Positions 25,474 to 35,300 of a stretch of 64,000 bases of DNA are shown here, one piece after another; the first letter of the stretch is position 1; the number at the start of each line of letters is the position of its first letter. Made by a program: the position numbers and the translations under genes. The notes under the pieces were generated by a model. The model searched no databases, was not told where the DNA came from, and was given only the letters and a program-made list of their open reading frames with translations. Source of the stretch: Marixanthomonas sp002364245 (GTDB lineage: Bacteria; Bacteroidota; Bacteroidia; Flavobacteriales; Flavobacteriaceae); the NCBI GenBank assembly GCA_963973455.1, contig CAXAZF010000003.1:248001-312000 (forward strand), given 5' to 3'.

Positions 25474-26148
25474 TTATGCAATCGCAATAGTTGCGAGGCT
25501 AAGTTTTACATTAGTTGCTTTTAGCAGTTGTTGTGCACAGGTTTCGAGTGTGGCGCCAGTAGTAATAATATCATCGACCAATAAAATATGTTGGTTTTCA
25601 ATAGCTTCTTTATTCTGAAGAGAAAAAACGCCCTCTTCTTTCCAAGCGGGGTTGTATCGTGAAAACCGTTCTTTAAAAACTTGTGACTTTGTTTTTGAAA
25701 GTTTCAGTAAAATATCATCGCGATACGGAACCTGTAAAGCCTCTGCAATGGCTTTACCAAAACCTTCCACTTGGTTATAACCTCTTTTTTTCAGTTTTTG
25801 TTTATGTAGCGGAACGGGAATGACCATATCGATGTTCTTGTATGTTGAAATTTCAGTAAGTTCAGCTCCAAGCCATCTTCCGAAGAAACCACTAATCTGC
25901 TCCTGGTTCCTGTATTTTAAGTTATGGAGAATGTTCTGGGTAATTCCCCTTTTTTGAAACTGAAGCAAGGCTGTAGCTCGCTCTAAAGGGAATCGACCAT
26001 AAAAAATATCAGAAAATGCGGTATTATTATTTCTATGATGACAAGCCAATGGCAAATCAAACCTACACGTGGCGCAGAGTATTTTTTCGCCCTTTAAAAG
26101 CAGTTCATTACAACCGTTACAAACTTTCGGAAACAAAAGATTTAACAT
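25474..26148 (-). CDS. comF: ComF family phosphoribosyltransferase-like protein
   Basis: A 224-residue cytoplasmic protein. The N-terminus carries a four-Cys zinc finger (PKVCNGC ... ILCATC, about 8-30). The C-terminal half is a type I phosphoribosyltransferase fold with VIPVPLHKQKLKKRGYNQ (about 110-127) and the PRPP loop ILLVDDIITTGAT (about 188-200). ComF/GntX proteins act in DNA uptake or processing of imported DNA in competent bacteria; the direct reaction is not known. It is upstream of the Big_5 lipoprotein gene and divergent from the coiled-coil gene. Confidence 0.9.
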   Translation of the reverse strand: MLNLLFPKVCNGCNELLLKGEKILCATCRFDLPLACHHRNNNTAFSDIFYGRFPLERATALLQFQKRGITQNILHNLKYRNQEQISGFFGRWLGAELTEISTYKNIDMVIPVPLHKQKLKKRGYNQVEGFGKAIAEALQVPYRDDILLKLSKTKSQVFKERFSRYNPAWKEEGVFSLQNKEAIENQHILLVDDIITTGATLETCAQQLLKATNVKLSLATIAIA

Positions 26149-26226
26149 AATTTAAATTTTTTTACCATTTTGTAAACGTTTCGGTTGTTACTACCTTAGT
26201 ACTTTAGCGATTAAAACCATCTTAAT

Positions 26227-27117
26227 ATGAGTTCAGAATCAGAAACTAGTGGAACCAAGTTTAAAATACTCATAGGAGTATTATCTGTATTGTTAATTGC
26301 ACTTGCCGTTTACACCGTATCTCTTTACAATGATAGTAAAGATAAGGTAACCGGTCTTGAGCAACAAAAAGAAACAATTGAAAATGAATTGGAAGAGTTG
26401 ATCGCCAACTACGATGAGGTAATCCAAGATAACGAGTTAAAAGACAAAGATCTTTTGGCAGCTCGTGACCGAATAGAAGTACTTTTAGACTCGGTTAAAG
26501 ATGCTGAAGCGAACGTACTTTTAATTGAACGTTACAAATCTGAAGTGGGAAGGCTGAAAAATGAACGTAAAATGCTTTTTAAACGAGCCGATAGCTTAAT
26601 AGCAGTTAATAAACGTATTGCTATGGAACGTGACAGCACAACTTCTGTGTTAAATGAAACTATAAAAGTGGTAGACTCTGTAAACGAAGAAAACACGTCT
26701 ATGGCCGAAACCATTAAAAAGGGTTCAATTGTAAATGCAACCGACTTACGAGGAGAAGCTGTAATTATCCGTAATAGCGGTAAGGTAGTTGATACTCGAA
26801 GAGCCAGTAGAGCAGATAAAATAAGGGCTTGCTTTACTTTAGCACCTAATGCCATCGCACAAAGTGGTGATCGAGAATTATTTGTTCAAGTTATAAACCC
26901 TAAAAATAACTTATTGGGTGATAAAGAAACCATTAGTTTTGAAAATGGAGACATTTTAAACTACAGCGCTAAAACAAGTGTTTTTTATGAAAATGAAGAG
27001 TTAGATGTTTGTGTATTAGTAAATGCTACCGAAAACAATTTGATTGAAGGACGTTATGTAGTGAATGTGTTTGATGGTGAAACACAAGTTGCTACTACAA
27101 CTATGGAATTAAAATAA
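26227..27117 (+). CDS. Membrane-anchored coiled-coil protein of unknown function
   Basis: A 296-residue protein with one N-terminal transmembrane helix (about 13-30, ILIGVLSVLLIALAVYTVSL) and a short cytoplasmic tail. A long heptad-rich coiled coil follows (about 35-165, rich in Glu, Lys, Leu and Asp). The C-terminal globular beta-rich domain (about 170-296) includes VDTRRASRADKIRACFTLAPN and EGRYVVNVFDGETQVATTTM. Similar flavobacterial proteins are sometimes labelled chromosome-partitioning ParA, but no Walker A motif is present here, so that label does not fit. It ends at a strong terminator just before glyS. Confidence 0.65.
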   Translation: MSSESETSGTKFKILIGVLSVLLIALAVYTVSLYNDSKDKVTGLEQQKETIENELEELIANYDEVIQDNELKDKDLLAARDRIEVLLDSVKDAEANVLLIERYKSEVGRLKNERKMLFKRADSLIAVNKRIAMERDSTTSVLNETIKVVDSVNEENTSMAETIKKGSIVNATDLRGEAVIIRNSGKVVDTRRASRADKIRACFTLAPNAIAQSGDRELFVQVINPKNNLLGDKETISFENGDILNYSAKTSVFYENEELDVCVLVNATENNLIEGRYVVNVFDGETQVATTTMELK

Positions 27118-27136
27118 TAACAACAATAAATTTATT

Positions 27137-27168
27137 AAACCGCTACGTGTTATCGTAGCGGTTTTTTT
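27137..27168 (+). terminator. Terminator before glyS
   Basis: CCGCTACG (27140-27147) and CGTAGCGG (27154-27161) form the stem, closed by flanking A/T pairs, followed by seven T residues (27162-27168). It lies 20 bases after the coiled-coil gene and only 12 bases before the glyS ATG. Confidence 0.9.
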
Positions 27169-27175
27169 ATTTTTG
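27168..27175 (+). promoter_or_regulatory. Predicted -7 element of glyS inside the terminator tail
   Basis: TATTTTTG matches TAnnTTTG and begins at the last T of the upstream terminator tract. It ends four bases before the glyS ATG, implying a leaderless mRNA. No TTG -33 element is seen at the right distance because the terminator stem occupies it. Confidence 0.4.
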
Positions 27176-27179
27176 CGCT

Positions 27180-28715
27180 ATGGCAAATAACGAAGATCAT
27201 TTTAAGAAGGTAGTTTCCCACGCAAAAGAATATGGATATGTTTTTGCGTCCAGTGAAATATATGACGGACTTAGTGCCGTGTATGATTATGCACAAAACG
27301 GAGTAGAGTTAAAAAAGAATATCCGTGAATATTGGTGGCGAAGTATGGTGTATATGCACCAAAACATTGTTGGGATAGATGCATCTATACTTATGCATCC
27401 AACTACTTGGAAAGCCTCTGGTCACGTTGATGCCTTTACCGATCCTTTAATAGATAATAAAGACTCAAAAAAGAGATATCGAGCAGATGTGCTGATAGAG
27501 GATTATGCTGAAAAATTGGAGCAAAAGGCTCAAAAAGAAATAAAAAAAGCCAAAAAACGCTTTGGTGACGATTTTGATGAAGCCGAATTTGTAAGTACAC
27601 ATCCACGCGTTGTTCGTTATAGAAAGGAGCAAAAAGAAATTTTAAGCCGCATGGCAAAATCACTTGCTGCTGAAGATTTAAAAGACGTTAAAGCTCTTAT
27701 TGAAGAATTAGGAATTGCGTGTCCTGAAACCGGAAGTAAAAACTGGACCGAAGTACGTCAGTTTAACTTAATGTTTGGTACTAAGTTAGGAGCTTCAGCA
27801 GAAAGCGCTACCGATTTATATTTACGTCCCGAAACAGCACAGGGTATTTTTGTAAACTTCTTGAACGTTCAAAAAACGGGTCGTATGAAAATACCATTTG
27901 GTATTGCTCAAACCGGTAAAGCATTTAGAAATGAAATTGTTGCGCGTCAGTTCATATTCCGTATGCGGGAGTTTGAGCAAATGGAAATGCAATTTTTTGT
28001 TCGCCCTGGTGATGAATTAAAATGGTATGAATACTGGAAAGAAACCCGTTTAAAATGGCACATGTCGTTAGGAATGGGAGAAGAAAACTACCGGTTCCAC
28101 GACCACGAAAAATTGGCTCATTACGCCAACGCCGCAGCCGATATAGAATTTAACTTCCCATTCGGATTTAAAGAGTTGGAAGGAATTCATTCCCGAACCG
28201 ATTTTGATTTAAAAGCGCACGAAGAACACAGTGGTAAAAAGCTTCAGTTTTTCGATCCTGAAATGAACAAAAATTACGTTCCTTATGTAGTTGAAACATC
28301 AATAGGTTTAGATAGAATGTTCTTGGCTGTGTTAAGCAACTCTTTAGAAGAAGAAGAATTAGATGGAGGCACAACCCGAACTGTATTAAAAATACCAGCT
28401 ATTTTAGCTCCAACTAAAGCAGCGATACTACCTTTGGTAAAGAAAGATGGATTGCCAGAAATAGCTGAAAAAATCATTGAAGATCTTCAGTGGGACTACA
28501 ACGTAAGTTATGACGAGAAAGATGCTGTGGGAAGACGTTATCGTCGTCAAGATGCTGCTGGAACACCTTATTGTATTACAATAGATCACCAAACAAAAGA
28601 AGACAACACGGTGACGATTAGGGATCGTGATACCATGGAACAAGAACGCATTGCCATTTCAGAACTATCAGAAAAACTGAAAAAAAGCATTTCTTTTAAA
28701 GCATGGCTTCAGTAA
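27180..28715 (+). CDS. glyS: Glycyl-tRNA synthetase (homodimeric class II)
   Basis: A 511-residue enzyme that charges tRNA-Gly with glycine. It is the alpha2 single-chain type, not the alpha/beta bacterial type. Class II motifs: MHPTTWKASGHVDAFTDPLI near the N-terminus, LRPETAQGIFVNF (motif 2 region), FRNEIVARQFIFRMREFEQM, and GLDRMFLAVL (motif 3). The C-terminal anticodon-binding domain starts about residue 405 (ILAPTKAAILPLV) and includes GRRYRRQDAAGTPYCITID. ATG 27180 directly follows the terminator and predicted -7 element, so there is essentially no leader. It is a single gene. Confidence 0.97.
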   Translation: MANNEDHFKKVVSHAKEYGYVFASSEIYDGLSAVYDYAQNGVELKKNIREYWWRSMVYMHQNIVGIDASILMHPTTWKASGHVDAFTDPLIDNKDSKKRYRADVLIEDYAEKLEQKAQKEIKKAKKRFGDDFDEAEFVSTHPRVVRYRKEQKEILSRMAKSLAAEDLKDVKALIEELGIACPETGSKNWTEVRQFNLMFGTKLGASAESATDLYLRPETAQGIFVNFLNVQKTGRMKIPFGIAQTGKAFRNEIVARQFIFRMREFEQMEMQFFVRPGDELKWYEYWKETRLKWHMSLGMGEENYRFHDHEKLAHYANAAADIEFNFPFGFKELEGIHSRTDFDLKAHEEHSGKKLQFFDPEMNKNYVPYVVETSIGLDRMFLAVLSNSLEEEELDGGTTRTVLKIPAILAPTKAAILPLVKKDGLPEIAEKIIEDLQWDYNVSYDEKDAVGRRYRRQDAAGTPYCITIDHQTKEDNTVTIRDRDTMEQERIAISELSEKLKKSISFKAWLQ

Positions 28716-28736
28716 GATAAAGCTAAATAAAGTAAT

Positions 28737-28767
28737 AAAAGAGCAGGGTGTTATTCTGCTCTTTTTT
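28737..28767 (+). terminator. Terminator of glyS, shared with the converging lipoprotein gene
   Basis: AAAAGAGCAG and CTGCTCTTTT pair around a 9-base loop and are followed by T residues. It overlaps the stop codon of the minus-strand gene at 28751 and, with A residues on its left side, could work in both directions. Confidence 0.88.
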
Positions 28768-29110
28768 GTATTTCAGAAACAAATACGGGATTGGCTTTTA
28801 TACAGCGGTTCATTCTACGTAAAGGATTGAACTGAAACCAAACTTTTTCACCATCCTTTTTATAGATTTCTTCTAAGTTTATAGGGTCGTAATATGTTTC
28901 TTCTTTTTCTAACTTAATGGTGTAGGGGCAATCGTCTTCTTTAGTTGAATGGACAACAACACCTTTTTTAAAACCGGCTGCCATCATTTTTTGTTCGGCT
29001 TGTTTTTCTACGGAAGTCATTGTATTGCTTTCTGAAGTTGTTTCTTTAGTAGTGTTGCAAGCTATTGCAAATAGGAATAAAAATCCAAAACTGAATTTTA
29101 ATAGTGTCAT
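28751..29110 (-). CDS. Small lipoprotein of unknown function
   Basis: A 119-residue lipoprotein: signal peptide with lipobox FAIAC (Cys18), a Thr/Ser-rich linker (NTTKETTSESNTMTS), then a compact domain. That domain contains MMAAGFKKGVVVHSTKEDDC, PYTIKLEKEETYYDPINL and WFQFNPLRRMNRC. The two Cys after the lipobox (about 70 and 102) could form a disulfide. Similar short proteins occur in other flavobacteria as hypothetical proteins. No partner is evident; it converges with glyS. Confidence 0.65.
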   Translation of the reverse strand: MTLLKFSFGFLFLFAIACNTTKETTSESNTMTSVEKQAEQKMMAAGFKKGVVVHSTKEDDCPYTIKLEKEETYYDPINLEEIYKKDGEKVWFQFNPLRRMNRCIKANPVFVSEIQKRAE

Positions 29111-29294
29111 TGATATTAGATTTTAGTTTATAATAATAGGGTAAATTACAAATAATGTGCCGTAAAAAATGGTAATTATCGAAAAATCATTTCTTAAGTT
29201 TTTTGTAAATCATCGTTATTTAAATTAGCAGTATTTTTAGGGTTTATATGAAAATACTATAATAATTGACTATAAATTTTAACGTAAAGCTTTA

Positions 29295-29324
29295 TTGTTG
29301 TTCTATGAAGACATTGTATTTTTA
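29295..29324 (+). promoter_or_regulatory. Predicted promoter of the 975-residue T9SS protein gene
   Basis: TTG at 29295-29297, 19 bases, then TATTTTTA at 29317-29324 (TAnnTTTG with a final A). The leader would be about 33 bases. Confidence 0.45.
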
Positions 29325-29360
29325 TAGCATTAAGAAACTATTAACTAAAAATCTAATTTA

Positions 29361-32288
29361 ATGAAATTAAAACTATCCCTATTGGGATTTTTATTGCTGA
29401 CAGTCTTTTCAATAAAAGCCCAAGACAAAAATGGAGAGAAACCCACATTTATAGGAAAAGCAATTTCTATGCAAAAGGTTCCTTCCATAGCTTCACAAAC
29501 AAACCTTGCTCCCGCTAGAGTGAAAGAAACAGAAATGAACGATGCAAGAGCCTCGAAAAACAATGTAGTCCCAGGAAAGGATCCGCAAACCGAGGATGAT
29601 TATTTTGTGCGTAACCCAAACAAGTTGGAGGGAAAAATTGCAGGAAAAGCACCAACTTTAGTGTTTGATGCAGCAGAATCAAACTCACAGCCTACAGATC
29701 CGGCTTTAGCAGTAGGCCCTGACCATGTATTTGTGGTTTTTAACACAGGTTTTATAATTTATGATAAAGCAGGTAATGCATTAACAAGCCAAATAGCACC
29801 AAATCCAACTATTTTCCCCAATGGAGGATGTTGTGACCTTACTGTGTCATATGATAATGCTGCAGACCGTTGGGTAATAACCTTTTTAGGCGGTGGAGCA
29901 CAAGTAGCAGTATCTGATGGCCCCGATCCAGTTAATGACGGTTGGTATACGTATACAATCCCTTCAGTAAATGATTATCAAAAACTTTCAGTATGGAGTG
30001 ATGGATATTACATAACAGACAATACCTCTAATACGAATAATCGTATTTATGCTTTAGAACGTGATGCAATGTTAGCTGGTGACCCGAATGCACAAATTAT
30101 TGGGTTTCCGCTTCCTGGAATAGCAACTAATGGCTTTTATAGCCCACAAGCAATTAACGTAACTGATGATAACATGCCCGCAGCAGGTAGCGCTCCAATT
30201 GTATATTTACAAGATGATGCTTGGGGCGGAGTCTCAGAAGATCATTTAAAAATATGGTCAGTAGATGTAGATTGGGACACTCCAGGAAATTCAACCATCT
30301 CTCAACCCAACGAAATTACCACGACTCCTTTTATTTCTGTTTTTGACGGAGGAAGCTTTTCAAATCTAACACAACCGGGGGGTGGTGCTACAATTGATGC
30401 ACTACAAGCAACAATTATGAATCAAGCACAGTTCAGAAAGTTCTCTGGTCATAACTCGGCTGTTTTTAACTTTGTTGTTGATACAGATGCTTCTGGAGGA
30501 AAGTTGGCTGGAATACGTTGGTTTGAATTACGTCAGCCAGGTGATGGACAGCCTTGGACCATCTACCAAGAAGGAACTTTTACTTCAACAAACGGTAAAC
30601 ATGCTTGGCACGGAAGTATGATGATGGACTTTCAAGGTAATATTGGTATGGGCTATACAGCTATGGCCGGTCCAGACACGCCAAACCCAACAGACTTTAG
30701 GGTTAGTTCATATTATACTGGTAGGTTTGCTTCAGACCCATTAAATACCATGACAATTTCAGAGGAGCTTATTGCTGCGGGTAACCAAAATATACCAAGC
30801 TATAGATACGGTGATTACAGCAAAATAGACTTAGACCCAAACAATGATAAAGAGTTTTGGTTTATTAACGAATATATGAACAGCGGTAGAAAAGATGTAG
30901 TTGGGGTTTTCCAGATTGCACCTAACTTTAATGATGATGTTGGAGTAGTAAGTATTGACGAACCTGTTACAGGAACATTGTCTGCAAATGAAGATGTAAC
31001 TGTGACTATTTTTAACTTTGGTCAAAATTCGGCTTCTAATTTTGATGTAACGTATCAAGTAGATGGTGGAGCATTAGTTACCGAAACATTTGCAGGGCCA
31101 TTGGCTTCAGCAACCTCGGCACAATACACCTTCACGGCTACTGCAGATTTATCTACAGTTGGCAACACGTACTCAATTACTGCAGCTACTGATTATGGAG
31201 CTGATGAAGACAATACCAACGATTCAGCAACCAAAGAGGTAACGTATTTAGAACCAAACGATATAGGTGTTACGGCTATTACGTCACCAAATTCCGGTGA
31301 AAACTTAACTGCTTCTGAAACTGTTACCGTTACCATCAATAACTTTGGCGGAGAGCCACAGTCCAATTTTGATGTTTCTTATGATATTAATGGTAACATT
31401 GTAACCGAGACCGTTGCTGGGCCATTGGCAGGAAATTCGCAAACGGCATACACCTTTAACCAAACCGCTGATCTTTCAGCCTTTGGAACATACAATTTTA
31501 CGGCTTATACCTCCTTGCCTAATGACAGCGATACATCTAACGATTCAACTTCAAAAGTAGTGGTCAACTCCAACTGCCAACCAGAATCCAATTGTACATT
31601 GGGCGATGGTATTCGTTTATTTCAGGTAGGTGATATTAATAACTCTTCAGGTTGTGACCCTGACGGATATGGAGATTACACTAATCTATCTACAGATCTT
31701 GAGATTGATACAACTTATGATCTTACCATTACTACTGAATACGGTAGTCAATATGTTCGGGTTTGGATAGATTTTAACGATGATTTTGTCTTTACATTAG
31801 ATGAGTTGGTGGTTGATAATTATCAAATAGCGCCTGGTGATGGTGGAGGGACTTATACCGAAACAATGGACCTTATCATTCCAGACGGTGTGACTTTGGG
31901 ACAGCACTTAATGAGAGCCAAAACAAATTGGAATTCACCTGTACCAGATGATGCTTGTGAAGAAACATCCTATGGTGAAACAGAGGACTATATGGCCAAT
32001 ATTTTTGATCCATTAAGTACAAATGACCCTTTTTCCGAAGCTCAATTTACCGTTATCAATACAGGAAACAACAACTTTGATGTTACCTTGAAAACGCAAT
32101 CGGTTACTGGAAAACTGGAGCTTTCTGTTTATAATGTCCTTGGACAACGTTTAGTGTACCGAGTGCTTGAAAACGAAGGCGAAGGGTATAACTACAATTT
32201 GAATATGAACTATGTGAAAAGCGGAGTATATTTAGTAAAATTAGGAAACAGTAAAATAGGAAAAGTGCAACGGATTATTGTTGAATAA
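29361..32288 (+). CDS. T9SS-secreted protein with CARDB-like repeats and GEVED domain
   Basis: A 975-residue secreted protein. Signal peptide about 1-20 (LTVFSIKAQ). A large N-terminal region (about 90-525) with SQPTDPALAVGPDHVFVVFN and GMGYTAMAGPDTPNPTDFRV motifs resembles exported beta-propeller proteins. Two CARDB-like adhesion repeats follow (about 530-630 and 632-735; DDVGVVSIDEPVTGTLSANE and DIGVTAITSPNSGENLTASE). A GEVED domain (about 755-885; YVRVWIDFNDDFVFTLDEL, YGETEDYMANI) comes next. The C-terminal T9SS sorting domain (about 900-975) has SVYNVLGQRLVYRVLENEG and SGVYLVKLGN but lacks the usual FPNP start motif. A surface adhesin or binding role is likely. It is a single gene with its own promoter and terminator. 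Confidence 0.82.
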   Translation: MKLKLSLLGFLLLTVFSIKAQDKNGEKPTFIGKAISMQKVPSIASQTNLAPARVKETEMNDARASKNNVVPGKDPQTEDDYFVRNPNKLEGKIAGKAPTLVFDAAESNSQPTDPALAVGPDHVFVVFNTGFIIYDKAGNALTSQIAPNPTIFPNGGCCDLTVSYDNAADRWVITFLGGGAQVAVSDGPDPVNDGWYTYTIPSVNDYQKLSVWSDGYYITDNTSNTNNRIYALERDAMLAGDPNAQIIGFPLPGIATNGFYSPQAINVTDDNMPAAGSAPIVYLQDDAWGGVSEDHLKIWSVDVDWDTPGNSTISQPNEITTTPFISVFDGGSFSNLTQPGGGATIDALQATIMNQAQFRKFSGHNSAVFNFVVDTDASGGKLAGIRWFELRQPGDGQPWTIYQEGTFTSTNGKHAWHGSMMMDFQGNIGMGYTAMAGPDTPNPTDFRVSSYYTGRFASDPLNTMTISEELIAAGNQNIPSYRYGDYSKIDLDPNNDKEFWFINEYMNSGRKDVVGVFQIAPNFNDDVGVVSIDEPVTGTLSANEDVTVTIFNFGQNSASNFDVTYQVDGGALVTETFAGPLASATSAQYTFTATADLSTVGNTYSITAATDYGADEDNTNDSATKEVTYLEPNDIGVTAITSPNSGENLTASETVTVTINNFGGEPQSNFDVSYDINGNIVTETVAGPLAGNSQTAYTFNQTADLSAFGTYNFTAYTSLPNDSDTSNDSTSKVVVNSNCQPESNCTLGDGIRLFQVGDINNSSGCDPDGYGDYTNLSTDLEIDTTYDLTITTEYGSQYVRVWIDFNDDFVFTLDELVVDNYQIAPGDGGGTYTETMDLIIPDGVTLGQHLMRAKTNWNSPVPDDACEETSYGETEDYMANIFDPLSTNDPFSEAQFTVINTGNNNFDVTLKTQSVTGKLELSVYNVLGQRLVYRVLENEGEGYNYNLNMNYVKSGVYLVKLGNSKIGKVQRIIVE

Positions 32289-32311
32289 CTATCCTTTTTA
32301 AATTAAGTAAC

Positions 32312-32342
32312 AAAAGGCGGAGCATATAAGTTCCGCCTTTTT
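32312..32342 (+). terminator. Terminator of the 975-residue T9SS protein gene
   Basis: AAAAGGCGGA (32312-32321) pairs with TCCGCCTTTT (32332-32341), with a 10-base loop. A residues on one side and T residues on the other make it usable by both converging genes. Confidence 0.88.
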
Positions 32343-32348
32343 CATGCT

Positions 32349-35300
32349 CTAAAAATAAGCTCTTAATTGTACGCTACCGGTATGGACTGTTTTTGATGTT
32401 TCACTCTTTCTACCAAAATACGAAAGATTAGCATCTAGGTATTTAGTTATTCTTTTCTGAAATAATACTTGCCACGTAAAATTGGTACCCGGCTGCAGTC
32501 CTTCAAGCATTTGGTAAGCCACTGGCGAAAAAGCACTACCTGAAAAATCGTTGGTAATATAATTTAACTCACCGTTCATCGAAATTTTTTCGGCGTTACT
32601 ATATGCAAACGAAACCCCTAATTTTTGCTGATTCAATTGTTCCATTTCCCCTAAGGTATTGTCTTTGTTAGCAAACTGATAAAACACATCAAACCGGGTC
32701 TGTCGGTCCAGTAAATAAGAAATTTTAGGTTCAAACTCGTACGTATCTAATTGAAAGTTTCGTCCAGAAAAATTTTCCGAAGTACTTTCATTATTCCCCA
32801 AAGCACCTTTGAGGTTTAACAGCCAACTTTCCCATACTTTATGGTTAAATTTTAATTGATGACTCTGTAATGTGTTTTTCTGAAGCCCTACCGAAAGTAA
32901 ATTGTCACTGGAAGAAGAAATATACGTGTAACTTGTTGTGTATCGTTGTTTCCCGCGGTTAAAAAACAACGCATTCCTAAAGTTGAGGTTTAACCCTAAT
33001 TGGTTGTCGCCTCCATTTTCAAAAGGGTTTATGTTAAACCCATCATTATCGCGTCGTACCTTACGGTCAATTACATAAGATGTTTGGTTGTAAAACTTGG
33101 AGAGTATTTTGAAAAATCCTTCTTTATTAGACCATTGTTGTGGATTTAAAGTAACAATCTGGCTGAATTTATTCTGTCTAATTTTAATAAAAACCTGGTT
33201 GGGCAATAATACCCGAACATATTCTGCCTGATCTTGAAACTGTGCTACTTCAAACTCTTCAAGCTCTTGAACTCCATTATCATTATAATCGTTCCAAGTA
33301 TAAACCCCTTGGCCGGGATCCACTTTTACATAGGTGAATTCTTGTTGCGGCACCACCCCGTTGTTGGATTCCAACGTGGTATTAAGCCGTATTCCATTGT
33401 CAAATAAGGATTGGTTGTAGGTAATACGAGAATTTAAAGATTTCTCAAGGCTTTCTTCTCTTGACACAATAGGGTTTATCACTTCGCTTAAGCCTATGCT
33501 ATCTTTATTTTGTAATGCTTCCCGTTTTAAAACCCTATAATTGGCAAATACTGAAAGTTGCGTATTGTCGTTGCTAATTAATTTCGATTTCAAAAAGTAA
33601 GTGTTCGAGCTGTTTACTTTCTCAAGCGTTGCATTGCGAATACTATCGTTAATTTGATGCCGGTAGCCTGCTTCTACAAAAACATTTGTGCTATCACCAA
33701 TGCCTGCAAATGCCTCGTACGACTGAAACTTTTGGCTTACAGGTGTTAATTCATCATCTTGTATGGTTCGCACTTGGTTATCTTCATACGCTATTTTACC
33801 GCCCACCCAGCTTTTATTGAAGGAATAGGTTGTGGTGTTTGCTAAGCGTGTAAATTTACTTTCCAGTGAATCGCTTTTACTGTTCAACAAGCTTGCATTA
33901 GTTCGGCTTCGTAAATTTTTTAATTTTATTGCTGAGGTGATTACGTGCCGTACCCCACTAAAGTTTTCAGAAAAATCTAAATTTTGGAACTCATAACTTC
34001 CACCACCAATTTCAGGATGTGAAAAATCTACTCCAGACGTTATAAAGCGTTGATCCCCCATGGGGTTTATCAAGTTCCAATCCCGATTAAATTCAATGTT
34101 ATACAGTCGTTCAATGGTTCTAAAATCTTTGTTGATAAAATCTACCGTACCATACCCATTTACTTGTAGAGTATCCTGCGTATTCAAAATTTGTTGTCTG
34201 GCAGTTAAACGGCCTGCAAATCCATCGTTATTGCCGTCGTCAATGTTAGAGAATAGATTAAGATCGTTTTGGCTTCCGGCTATTTCAAAACCAATGTCTG
34301 TTTTTTCCGAAGGGCGATACCGACCATTCAAGCCACCAATTTGTAATTTAGTAGGTGCGTTTAATTGTATAATGGGCTCGTAATTTCCTTGTGGGACTCC
34401 GTTTAAAGGAGCGACATATTCAAAAATACGACTGATGGCACTTTGGTCACTTACTACATAATTGCCTTGGTTATTGCCTACCAACGTAAACCGAACGCTA
34501 AACAATTCATCTTCTGGATTATTGGAGAAAACAAATACTTCCTGGCCATCGATAACTTCTTTTTTATATAAAATTTTGTTTTCTGAATAGGAATCAGGAA
34601 TAGCTGAAGGAGCAATCATTTTATCCATGTCATCGCCAGCTGCCCCTAAAATAGCTACTTGCTCTTCTGATAAGTTTTGCTGCAACGGTTGATTTTTGGC
34701 ATCATTTTCCGAATAGATATACGTGCCAATATCCAGTTTCTCACTGTTGTAATTTCCTCCACCATAACCAATAAATCGAGTGTAACTACGATCGGAATAT
34801 TGATATTCAACCGTAATACGCATATTCGCGGTAATGGGGTACGTTGGATTAAATTTTATTTCCCCAGCGTTATAATCGATTACATAGTCATTGTTTTCTC
34901 CTCTTTGTAACAACAGGCCGTTCACATACACCCGCTCGCTACCCGAAACAATCAAGATGAACAATTCGCCATTTGGGCCTACTAATTTATAAGGCCCTTG
35001 GTTACCTTCCTGCCCAGTAAATTCACTTCGTTGAAATACTCCTCGAACAATTGCACCACTGGCAAAAGCTGAGGTTTTGGCTCCGTTTTCGTGTTCAAAA
35101 GTACCGCCAAGAGCAATTCCCTGAACTTTTTTAGTAAATCGGCCAAAATAACTATTGTTGTTTTCAAGATCTACATCACCTGCTCTTATTTTCCAATTAT
35201 CGCTGTAGAGTTCAATAAAAATCTGATCAAATTCATCTAAACTTTGCGAATAACCACCTTCTTGTGTAGGTATGTTGGCATCTTGTATCGAAGCTCTAAT

